This document shows, piece after piece, positions 11,801 through 21,199 of a DNA stretch of 60,000 nt (the first letter of the stretch is position 1; each line of letters starts with the position of its first letter). Below the pieces are notes generated by a model. The model was not told the DNA's origin, ran no database searches, and saw nothing but the letters and a program-made list of their open reading frames with translations. Position numbers and translations under genes: made by a program. The DNA comes from Lineus longissimus. Taxonomy: Eukaryota > Nemertea > Pilidiophora > Heteronemertea > Lineidae. The stretch is from positions 6,579,001-6,639,000 of the forward strand of contig NC_088326.1 of assembly GCF_910592395.1 (NCBI RefSeq), read 5' to 3'.

Positions 11801-13210
11801 ATGGACGCTCTGGTTCTTATGGAGTTGGCTGCAATAGAGGCCGAAGATGCTGAGGACATGGAGGAGGAACCACCCCGTGCACCTTTGAGGGTTTTCAAGG
11901 ACCGGAGCAACCCGCTGGAGGAATACACGGATCGGGCCTTCATTAGGCGGTACAGGATTTCGAAGGACTCGTTCCGATATGTCCTTGAGCTGATTCGACC
12001 CCAGATAGAGCATCCGACGAATAGAAGTCGAGCCCTACTTCCTTTAGAGCAACTCGCTGTGGCTCTTCGGTTTTATGCATTTGGTTCGTTTCAAATAAGA
12101 GTTCGGGGATTCGAGTGGCGTTTCCCAGGCTACGTGTTGTCGTGTTGTGCGTCGGGTTTCGGAGGCAATCTGTGCAAGGAAGGATCATTTCATCCGGTTT
12201 CCGACCCAAGTGGAGGACAGACGCGTGGTGATGCAAGGATTCCACGAAATTGCCGAATTCCCTGGGGTGATCGGTGCCATCGACGGGACCCACGTTGCAA
12301 TCGTCAGCCCAGGAGGTGAGGACGCCGTACGTTACGTAAACAGGAAACGTTATTACAGCCTCAACTGCCAGTTTACGTGTAACCACAAGATGATGTTCAC
12401 ATCTGTGGTTACACGATGGTATGGATCGGCCCACGATTCAAGAGTGTTTGAAGAGTCCCGCTTGTTCAGGAAATTCGAAAACGGGGAAAATCGTGGAATT
12501 CTTCTCGGGGACCCAGCCTACACTTGCCGCTCGTACATGCTGACACCCATTCGCAATCCGACCACACCCGCACAAAGAAGCTATAACATAGCGCAAAGGA
12601 GGACAAGAGGTCTGATAGAAAGGGCATATGGCATATGGAAGAAACGATTCCACTCTGTCGGCGAACGCAATTGTCTTCGATGTCGGGTAAGTATCACACC
12701 TATATTACATGTACCACTTTCCAAGTGGCAGCACTTGTTTGGAAATGGGGAAAAAAACAGACTCAGACTGTGCTTGGCTGCCTGGGAAGTGGTGTTTCCT
12801 GCTATAATTGTAGTTCGCATTAATTTGACATTATGATGAGATCAGATACAAGTAAGCCATTTTACAGGCTAAACAGATACCTCTGTAACATTGAGATACA
12901 TAAACAACTCAAGAATCTCTTGTTAACAAGAAAAGGGTCGATCTCAACGCTCCAGCAAAGTCAGTAATCACACAAGAGAGCAAATATGTCACCCAGTTTT
13001 CTTATTCATTTGCAGAGAAGCATGGCTATTATTGTCGCCACGGCTTGTCTACACAACCTTGCAATTCAACGAAATGATGCCGTCCCGCCGCAAGATGATG
13101 ACCCCCGCGCAGCGCTGTACCAGCAGCCAGATTTGGAGGCTCACCAAGTCGAGGCAAATATGCGAGGCAACCTTTTTAGAGACAGATTCATAACAGAACA
13201 CTTCCAGTAG
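11801..13210 (+). pseudogene. PIF/Harbinger (HARBI1-like) transposase of element A, frameshifted
   Basis: DDE-type transposase. The preferred start is the ATG at 11801 (an upstream in-frame ATG at 11672 lies in the terminal repeat). The N-terminal part has FIRRYRISKDSFRYVLELI and LAVALRFYAFGSFQ. The catalytic part has GAIDGTH (first Asp), GDPAY (second Asp) and RGLIERAYGIWKKRF (Glu), so the DDE triad is present. An intron runs from 12687 (GTAAGT) to 13015 (TTTGCAG) in phase 0; the last exon 13016-13210 has ACLHNLAI, a typical family end. One extra base near 12101-12108 shifts the frame between the N-terminal and catalytic parts: frame 2 gives GSFQIRV, and frame 3 resumes with GDSSGVSQAT as expected. 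Confidence 0.88.
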
Positions 13211-13250
13211 GTCTTCAGATATTTTTATTCAAGAGAAACCCTGGCTGTGA

Positions 13251-14815
13251 TTATAGGTCAATACAAAGCCTCCTACGTTTTTTCATGTAAAATTCAGCTT
13301 TGGCATCATATGCGGCCTTCTTCGATTTTGCGATGGTCTGCTGCATCATAGCTGCTCTCTTTTGTTCCACAGCAACTTCCTTCTGTACCACAGCAGATTC
13401 GATTTCATATTGGATCAATTTCATTTTTGTCTCATGTTCCTCTTTCAGGTGGCCAAGTGCAGCATCGGCCTTCGAGAGCACCGGGGATGTAGGGAGAGAG
13501 ACAGTAGACGCGACAGATGGAGGTTTCGCTTGCTTGAAAAATGAATGCATGGACTTGAGTTACGTGGTTCTTATTTACTCGTAAATCGATTTGATGTAAC
13601 GTTCACTGTTACTGGTTGGTATCTATAAACCATTGTTTTAATTCCAGTAGCGTTTCCTGCTATTTTATGGACGAAATGCATAAGGGATAGCACTGTTTTA
13701 ATTTCAGTGCCGTATCGTTTCCTGTTATGTGGTTCATGGATGACACGGTTTGCATTTTTCCAAGAGTCGAGTGTGGGTACATTAAGAACGTCATATTAAG
13801 AAACAGATTGCCATGTATTGTAGGAATATGTAAGAACACATATGTACGTGTACGTACGTTTCAACTTTGTCACCCTTTGAGGTACTTTTGCCTTTTCCAG
13901 TGTTTCTGGTACTACTAGTGGTGGTACTAGGCTGACCTCCAATATCCTTCCTTGTTGTAGGCAACGGCCAGATCATTTCTTTCCTGCAAACGAGAGCGGG
14001 TGAATGTATCAACGGAACAGATTTGCAATAAATGTAAACAATTCATAACGGTATTCCCCTTTCCTTGTAATTGCAGAGGCCTTCATCATGCTTGTTGAGT
14101 TGTGTCAGTATTACACGATTGTATATCATGGTTGCCGTGTTAAATGTAGATATATCTTTAAGTTGATGACCATTGTTCTATCAAATGTAAAACATGACTT
14201 TGTGTGGGGGGGGGGGGAGCAATGATAGAAAATGCATAAAAGGAAAAGCCCTTACCTAGCATCCTGAGTTTCAGTGGTTCTACCGCCGGCGGGCCTAGCA
14301 CTCGATGAGCACCCCGATAGTGAATCAGGATATTCAGTGAAAGTTTTATCCAGATCAAATTCGGAGATGGCAGAGGACAGCGAATGCTGGGAATTGGCCT
14401 GGGTTTCCTCATTCCCCTGATCTGAGGGGAACCCGTCATCATCCCATTCGTTGTGGATCTGCTTCAACTCTCCTACTATCATGTTCAGAATAGCCTCAGT
14501 TTCCTCGGAAAGATCTACTGTGACCGCTTCACCTCCTCCCGTTTGTATGATATCCACCTTGACCGCACGAGCAGTAGCCTTGGCTTTATTCTTCATGCGG
14601 TGCCACAAATCCTTTAAATCCTTTGACGGTCTTTTTGCCCTCTCGGGCAAAAGAGCTGCCATTTCTTCAGCGATGGTGTCCCAAGCAATCTGCTTCTTTT
14701 GGTTTGCCGCAGTATCCGAGCGCTTGTCTATTATTACAGCTTTCCTTTTTTTTATGCATGCTATGAGACCCATACGCTGCTCAAGCGTGAAATTATCGGC
14801 CCGTTTCTTCGACAT
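13251..14815 (-). CDS. Myb/SANT-like DNA-binding protein of element A
   Basis: The minus-strand start ATG is at 14815. Exon 1 (14815-14256) has the Myb/SANT-like domain common to Harbinger second ORFs and NAIF1-type proteins: NFTLEQRMGLIACIKKRKA, IAWDTIAEEMAALLPE and KDLKDLWHRMKNKAKA. An acidic linker follows. The donor at 14255 (GTAAGG) joins an acceptor at 13984 in matching phase, and exon 2 begins RKEMIWPLPTTRKD. A further exon near 13550-13251 encodes a charged helical tail (HLKEEHETKMKLIQYEIESA) ending at 13251; its exact splice site is uncertain. The gene converges on the transposase, with 40 bp between stops. In this family the protein helps bring the transposase to the DNA ends and nucleus. 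Confidence 0.75.
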
Positions 14816-14956
14816 GACTGGGTGGAGAATCTTCCCGCAAATGCGACGCTCCTACAAGCTCTGGACACGCCGATCTATTGTCCGACCGGTTACGTATTCA
14901 GATTACATGATTCTTCGCTCGCCGCGTTGACCAAAACAAGGTGCGGCTCCACATGA

Positions 14957-15165
14957 CAGTAAACTGTCGACAGTAATTGAAAAACTGTCGACAGAAAACT
15001 ATCCATAGCCCTTCCAATATGAAGAAAAAATCTCAGATAGTCACTGTCTGCGAGCTCTGGAAACGAGCGAGATAGTTTCTATCGAAAGCAACTGTCGTAA
15101 GGGCCATCCACGTACGGTGGTTTTGTATGATAGTTTCTGTCTGACAGCCGTATTTACCTTCCACG
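14957..15165. promoter_or_regulatory. Left subterminal GACAGT/ACTGTC motif cluster of B
   Basis: The palindromic word CTGTCGACAG occurs twice (near 14966 and 14988), followed by AACTATCC, GATAGTTTCTATCG, CAACTGTCG and GATAGTTTCTGTCTGACAG. The same vocabulary fills the right subterminal region (about 18866-19056). Dense short repeats next to both ends are the usual place for transposase or accessory-protein binding in this superfamily; the binding role is inferred. Confidence 0.55.
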
Positions 15166-15183
15166 TGGCTGTCTTCATTCAGC

Positions 15184-18100
15184 ATGTTGCCAGCAAGAAG
15201 GAAACATGTCGCCGCGGCGATTGTGGTTTACATGACACTGCGTGAGCGGAGGCAAAAGAGGAGGCACAAGCTTTGGGTACATGAATGGTTTCTTAGAAGG
15301 GAGCAACACAGTGCATACCACTGCCTCCTACGGGAGCTGAGATTGGAAGATTCGAGTCGTCTCAACAATTTTTTGAGACTCTCCGCAGTTGACTTCGAGG
15401 AGCTTGCAGTGCTTGTTGGACCCAGGATCCACAAACAGGACACGTGTATGCGGCCTGCAATTCCGGTGAGGGAGCGCCTTGCCGTGACTTTGCGCTTTCT
15501 GGCAACTGGTGAGTATGCTTATTTCCCCACTATCTCATGAATAGAGCACGTACATGAGGTACTGCACTGAGGGATTTCAGCAGAAGAAATAGGTAAAAAG
15601 GTGATAACTTTCCAAATATTGCTTTATTTCACGGTTTATTTCCCAATAAACAAACCAGACACAGTTCCACTGACATAACTGAAATTCAATGAATAACCGG
15701 TAATATGAAGTTCCATTTATGTCATTATTTTATTCACTTCTGTCACATCAGATGTTATAAAACATCTCGGATAAGCTTTATAAACATCTGGGCTGGGTTG
15801 TACAAACAACGTTAGCAGATAACATGGCGTTAACACAGATTGGCGTTATCTTTCCGAGACCAACCATGGCAAAACTGGAAGTAACAACTGAATTGACTTT
15901 TGCAGGATGTAACCCCTGCTATCGAAGTTCTAGATGGCAGATTAAAATTTGGTATCAATCCTTCAAGTGAGACAGGACTAGTGTGAGAAAGATAACGTCA
16001 GTTTGGCTTAACGCCACGTTATCTGTTAACGTTGTTTGAACAACTGGCCCCTGAATGTTAAATAATTAATTTTGTCTTGGTGATTTAAAATTACCAGTGA
16101 GATGTTTTAAAAACATATGATATTTGATAAACATCTGATGTTATAAATCGAATAATTATGACATGAAGAACTTCATAAATGAAGGCCATGTAAATTCTTA
16201 AACTTTCCTTTTTATTTCTAAATTCAGGCGATTCATTCGTCAGCCTGATGTATCTCTTCCGTATATCTGCCGTAACGATATCCCGTATTGTGTCTGAAGT
16301 GTGCAAAGCCATTTACGAGGCACTCAAGGAGGAATTCCTGAAGGCAAGTCGGTACCACTGAATCGTATGACCGGCGGCCACGGCAGTGTTCTCTGGAGTT
16401 GTTCTCTGGAGTTGAATTCATGTCATAATTATTTGATTTATATCAAATCAGATCAGATGTTTGATAACTCTTTTCGGTGAGATGATTATTAAATACCCGA
16501 CAGATAATTTTAAAATATCGCCCACATTTTGTTTGAATTCCCAGGGAATATGAAAGCACGGTTGCGATTGGTTGGTAATTTTTGGAAAGTAATGAAGGCA
16601 TTCGGGATCATACGGAGTTTGCCGAGATGAAATGAGATTTTTTAATATATAAGATGTTTTATAAACATCTCAATGGGACGATTTAAAATCATCTGATGTT
16701 TTAAATTTATCTGATAATTTTAAATCATCTGGACAGAATATAATTATTTAACATCAGATCTATAAGTAATGTCTCGAGATGTTTTATAATATCTCATGTG
16801 ATAGAATTGAATATAATTATGACATGAATGGAAAATATAGTGTTCGGTCACCTATTATATTCTGTGACACCAATTAATTATTCTTATCATTACACATGAC
16901 GTTTGTCTGATCCTGAAGCATGTGTAGGAAGGAAAATTGATTCGGAATTTGCTTGTCGTCCGGGCCTGTGTTTCCCTGCTCTTTTTGGCTGAATCCCGTC
17001 AACGAAGGACTGCAAGTTGAGCTGCGAGAAGTGCTGGGCGTCAGTGTGGTTGTCATAGCTGCGGCGTCTTCATCGTCCTTCTCAGCTGCTTCAAGAATGA
17101 CCCTTTGAATATCCCGTTTCAATTTCTTGCGGTTCGACTCTGATTTCAATCCCCTCAACTCAGAAGCAACAAAAGCACCAAATGTGTCCAGTTCATCGGT
17201 CTCCCTTGACATAACTTCACATGCCTTCTGAAGGATTTCATCAGACGCACGACCGACATCCTTTCGTTTTCGAGATTTCGACGGTGGCGGGTTGGGTGTG
17301 GCCACGGAAGATGGTGATCCTCGAGGTTGAGTGCAGATCTCGTCCTTGTTAAATAGTGTTGCATCTGGCGTATCATCTGGCGCTTGTTCTTCTTGTTCCT
17401 GAATATATATATTTTTTTGTTTGAATATTGTGGTACAAGTACATGTATAGTTACGATTTTTTAATTTTTTGCAGTTTCCTTCCGACTCCGATGATTGGTT
17501 ACAACTTGCTTCCGAATTCTTTGAAAGGTGGAACTTCCCCCAATGCATCGGTGCCATAGACGGAAAGCATATTACCATGCAAGCTCCAGCAGCGTCTGGT
17601 AGTTTTTATTTTAATTACAAAGGCTTCCACAGTATTGTGCTGATGGCATTGGTTGATGCGAAATACCGCTTTACGTTTGTCGACGTCGGATGTAATGGAA
17701 GGGTTGCTGACGGGGGCATATTCGGCAGGTGTTCATTATCTTCGGGTCTTGAGAACAAGACCCTTTGCCTACCATCACCAAGGGTACTTCCAGATCGAAA
17801 TATGAAGGTACCATTTGTATTTGTGGCCGACGATGCTTTTCCATTGCGGGAAAACATAATGAAACCATATCCTCTGCGAGACATTCCCGGTAGCATGCGC
17901 ATCTTCAACTACCGACTTTCGAGAGCGCGTAGAATCGTCGAAAATGCATTCGGCATAATGTCCAGCGTCTTCCGCATATTTCGAAAGCCGATAGCTGTAG
18001 ATGCACAGAAAGCAGAGGATATCGTTTTGGCTTCCTGTGCATTACATAATTTGATGATCACGAAGAAAGACTCGCGCGCACGCTACGCTCCACATGGTAC

Positions 18101-18302
18101 AGTCGATATGGAAGACATGGCTACTGATGTCATTACCCCTGGAGCATGGCGAAAAGAGGGCATGCCAGCAAACAACCTGCTCCAAATCGAGCCATTCACA
18201 AGCAACCGTCATGCTCAAACCCCACAAGACATCCGCCACGAATGTCGAGAGTACTTCCTCTCACCCCAGGGTGAGGTTTCGTGGCAGTACAAGTTCATTT
18301 GA
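15184..18302 (+). CDS. PIF/Harbinger transposase of element B, three exons, intact
   Basis: Exons 15184-15508, 16228-16343 and 17475-18302 join in frame to give about 422 residues. The N-terminus is basic (RERRQKRRHKLWVHEWF), followed by the HARBI1-like helix region. Exon 2 supplies the conserved LFRISAVTISRIVSEVCKAI. Exon 3 has CIGAIDGKH (first Asp), VADDAFPL (second Asp) and RIVENAFGIMSSVFRIF (Glu), then LASCALHNLMI. Intron 1 is GT-AG; intron 2 has a GC donor (AAG/GCAAGT) and a TTTTTTGCAG acceptor. AATAAA follows at 18358-18363. Intron 2 contains the BESS exon of the opposite-strand gene. No stop or frame change was found, so the protein may be functional. Confidence 0.92.
15697..16175. mobile_element. 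AT-rich fold-back MITE in transposase intron 1
   Basis: The outer parts carry TTATGTCAT on the left and ATGACATGAAG on the right as inverted ends, and inside them several AGATGTTTTATAAACATCT-type palindromes. A second inverted-repeat element (15790-16050) sits in the middle of it. The same family occurs in intron 2 (16414-16836). The intron gains length from these insertions while the splice sites remain intact. Confidence 0.6.
15790..16050. mobile_element. 261-bp MITE nested in the intron 1 MITE
   Basis: The left end reads GGGCTGGGTTGTACAAACAA and CGTTAGCAGATAACATGGCG; the right end is its reverse complement with few differences. Arms are about 70 bp. It is non-coding. The target duplication is not clear. 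Confidence 0.8.
16414..16836. mobile_element. AT-rich fold-back MITE in transposase intron 2
   Basis: It is bounded by TTCATGTCATAATTA near 16417 and TAATTATGACATGAA near 16817-16831. The interior repeats AGATGTTTTATAAACATCT and CATCTGATGTTTTAAA-type palindromes. Same family as 15697-16175. Confidence 0.6.
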
Positions 18303-18778
18303 GGAAGCCGTCCTTTAAGTGGGCGGAATGAAGAGCATTTATGACATGAGAGACTGAAATAAACCTGCAAGAGAGAAATCATGTAACAAAATTAACAAAT
18401 AAAGATAATTCTCACCAAATTGGTCTTCGATTTTCGTCCTCCAATAACTCCCCTTAGAAAAGAGAATGCCTTGTAGTACATCCACTTTGGGGTGTAAACG
18501 TCGTCAGTCCCTTGCCCAGATTTCCTCTTGGTGGCTTTCTTTAATTCTTGCGCATACTGGTTTCTCAGGTTGTGCATTTTTCTCGTCACTTGCACTTTAT
18601 CTCTTTTACAATCCTTCGCCAGACTTTTCCATGCATCCTCTTTCTTCAACCTGTCTCTATATTCGGCAGACGTGACATCCCATAGTGCAGGCCTCGCTCT
18701 GTAACCTTCAATGAGGTTGCTGACCGCATCTTGCGACCATTCACTCTCCGCAACTTCAACATGAAATTCGTCTGCCAT
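16874..18778 (-). CDS. MADF-BESS protein of element B, two exons, intact
   Basis: Exon 1 (18778-18416, 121 codons) is a MADF domain: NLIEGYRARPALWD, EYRDRLKKEDAWKSLA and KMHNLRNQYAQELKKATK. An in-frame ATG at 18847 could extend the start. The donor at 18415 (GTGAGA) joins the acceptor at 17399 in phase 0. Exon 2 (17398-16874) has a linker, a basic stretch (SKSRKRKD), and a BESS-like motif (FGAFVASELRGLKSESNRKK), giving about 295 residues. MADF is a Myb-related DNA-binding fold and BESS a protein-contact motif. The product takes the place of the Myb/SANT partner found in element A. Its single intron holds the catalytic exon of the transposase. Confidence 0.9.
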
Positions 18779-19918
18779 TTCTCGTGTTGAACTCGCACTG
18801 ATCTGTTCGACGGATCTGTACGACAGTTCTATCCCAAAATAGAGCAAGTGCTAGTCGATAAAAGCACTGTCTGACACTTTTATAACCAACTTGCATAATC
18901 TATGTGGCTCACTTCCACACGACAGAAGTTGACCATCCTACAATCTTTCGGACAGTTATCTATTGCTGTCATACAGCCACTAGCTGAACAACTTCCACGG
19001 GATAGTCATTGGACAGTCACTATCTGACAGCAAACTTTCGACAGAAAACTGTCAAGTGGAGCCGCGCCTTGACATATAAACGGCTGATCATCGCCCTTCG
19101 TGAAATGCAATAATCAGGGGTGTTTAGACAGACGTGGACAAGCCTGTTTTAAACAGTGATTAGAAGATAGACATGTCTAAGCAAATCGGTGGCTAAACAT
19201 CCTTCGTGAATATGGGCCTACTCAGGAAAAACGTATTCGTATCGAGTACGTAATAAACACAGGGCATGCGCTTAAGCGATGACATGGATTGCTTTTAAAA
19301 CACTACCATGGTAAAAAGTACCATTCTGAGGTAAATGAAAAAAACATATTTAAAGCCATATCGACAGACGGAAATTGGTTAAAATCTCGGGTGAATTTGG
19401 AGGCCGTTTCGAAACCGACTTGATTTCGAGGACGGCTCGTTTCAGACAGTCTTAAAATTGGTTTAGAGATTACAATTCCTCGCGAAAACATGTCATTGTA
19501 TGTAACGTGTGCAAACCGCTGACAACAACGGCGCCATTTTGTGAAAAATGGCGCACTTTTTAACATCGTCAAAATTGAAGATGCCTGCTTTGCGATTTTC
19601 TCGACATTAATGTCCAAATATGACTTTATTATTTAGTTGATTTCGAATTTGGTGCATATCAACACTGTGCAGCTACATAAAGAATATATTAATTTGGATG
19701 ATTATGTAGACACATGTTAACTTTTTATAAAATATGCACATAGTCGTAACGTTGTTTCCGGGTTCTTTGATATGCAAATGTACATTTCCACGTGCTTTCA
19801 TCTACGCGGTTTTGCTTATATCCGTGCATCGACGTATATATGGCGTTAATCCGATTGTCTCAGCCAATATACGTCGATGATTCATTCGACTAAATCAATA
19901 CGGGTTCGTTGTTTTTTA

Positions 19919-20090
19919 GGCCGAAGTTACATAGGCCTCATTCGTTCATTTACCACGAGTCACTTTCCGGGTTTTTCTTTCATTCCTCGGTGAATGCACG
20001 CCACAAGGCCGTGCTTTTACAGGGGAACGAAAGCAAAAGGGGAAAATGAGTCCTGGGAAATGAACGAATGAGGTCTATGTAACTTCGGCC
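19919..20090. mobile_element. 172-bp MITE flanked by TTA
   Basis: The left arm GGCCGAAGTTACATAG, continuing through CTCATTCGTTCATTT, is inverted at the right ending CTTCGGCC (20090). TTA lies at 19916-19918 and 20091-20093. A TWA target and GGCC tips match the Harbinger type. It is non-coding. Confidence 0.88.
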
Positions 20091-20850
20091 TTAGACAACC
20101 AATGTCTGGATATGATGAAGATGATTTGGGGACAAGATTTTCGGTCGCGGTTGGGCCGAATTGCGTATCAACGTTATCAGGGTCAAGGTCACGCGACACA
20201 AAAAGCGTTTGCGTTAGTGTTAATGTTAGCGGAACGATCTCTTATCCTCTCTAATTCTAATCAAGCACTCTAACCATTTATACATTGAAGTTTTAACCAC
20301 TCTCTAGCAATGATAGCGGTTTGACAATTCACTGCCATTTCTCAAAAAATTGTCATGAGCCGGTTTGATCTGCATTTGTCATAAGAGCAAAAAACAATGG
20401 TAGTAATGAATTGTCAAGTCAGGCAAATACCGAGTGTTTTGTTGGCTTCACGAGACTTGATGTAACCTTATATAACTCGGTTAACAGGTTGCCACTTTAT
20501 CACAGAGCACTGACACTGATAATCGATAGTATTCACCGATGGCAACACCAAGCAGCCCATCTTGCTTGCAGATAAATAGTTCGTGAGACGGAATTACAAT
20601 GTAACGTAAACTCATTTGGTAGGTCTGTGGTCCCGCTATTAAAAAAAATCGTAGTTATAACTCCCAAGCTTCTTCGCCCGGCCAGGGATTCCGGCCAATT
20701 AAAATTATTGAATATTGACAAAAGCGTTACCAACTTTTGGCATTGTTCATCTGCGTTATTTGGTCAGTCAATAGCGGATGATAAAAATATACCGAATATA
20801 AAGTATTATACTCATTATAATCATTATTATCACAAATTGTAAGCCTTTAA

Positions 20851-21194
20851 AGGGGTGTGTATGAAACTAAGACCTGAGGCCGAAGACGCCTCTTAGTTTT
20901 TTACTTCATGTGATCTTAGTTTTTTAGAAAAAACTAAGGTCCCCGAAGTAAAAAAACTAAGACCCATATTTTTTTCTCAACTTTTGGGTTACCAGGATAT
21001 TTGGGGAAGAGCCGAGTTACAAAACATAGCTAAATACATGTAAGTCGTCTCAGACAAGAAAAACTAAGATCCCCGAAGTACAAAACTAAGACCCATATTT
21101 TTTATATTTGTTTTTACTAAAAAACTAAGATCCCCTGAAGTAAAGAGCTAAGAGGGGTCTTAGGTCTTAGGTCTTAGTTTTATACACACACCCT
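20851..21194. mobile_element. 344-bp MITE flanked by TTAA
   Basis: The ends AGGGGTGTGTAT and its complement (ATACACACACCCT) are bordered by TTAA at 20847-20850 and 21195-21198. Inside, AAAACTAAGATCCCCGAAGTA and CTAAGACC words are repeated several times in both senses. A TTAA target points to a piggyBac- or Kolobok-type MITE. No ORF. Confidence 0.82.
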
Positions 21195-21199
21195 TTAAA

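Larger units (their letters stand above)
14940..19068. mobile_element. PIF/Harbinger element B, apparently intact
   Basis: Ends GG(T/C)GCGGCTCCAC and its complement lie at 14940 and 19068; the inverted repeats run on through TGACAGT and TGTCGA words. The element sits 125 bp upstream of the Myb/SANT start codon of element A, so B is a younger insertion inside A. The target duplication is not clear: CAA on the left faces TTG on the right, which extends the inverted repeat rather than forming a direct copy. B is 4129 bp and carries a three-exon transposase (+) and a two-exon MADF-BESS gene (-), both uninterrupted. Confidence 0.9.
11548..19218. mobile_element. PIF/Harbinger element A, hosting element B
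   Basis: The left end GGCCCATATTCAC (11548) and right end GTGAATATGGGCC (19218) are inverted repeats. Subterminal similarity extends about 140 bp (for example CATTTCACGAAGGATGAT on the left and its reverse complement with small differences on the right). Outside are TTA at 11545-11547 and TAC at 19219-19221, an imperfect three-base target. Without element B (14940-19068), A is about 3.5 kb. It carries a plus-strand transposase (11801-13210) and a convergent minus-strand Myb/SANT-like gene (14815-13251), the standard two-gene Harbinger plan. Confidence 0.88.

Noticed and set aside
14451-14930. 159-residue plus-strand frame
   Set aside because: Antisense of the Myb/SANT-like exon of element A, which has clear domain motifs and splice sites.
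14937-19071. CAA/TTG as a target duplication of element B
   Set aside because: CAA and TTG are reverse complements, so they extend the inverted repeat; they are not a direct duplication.
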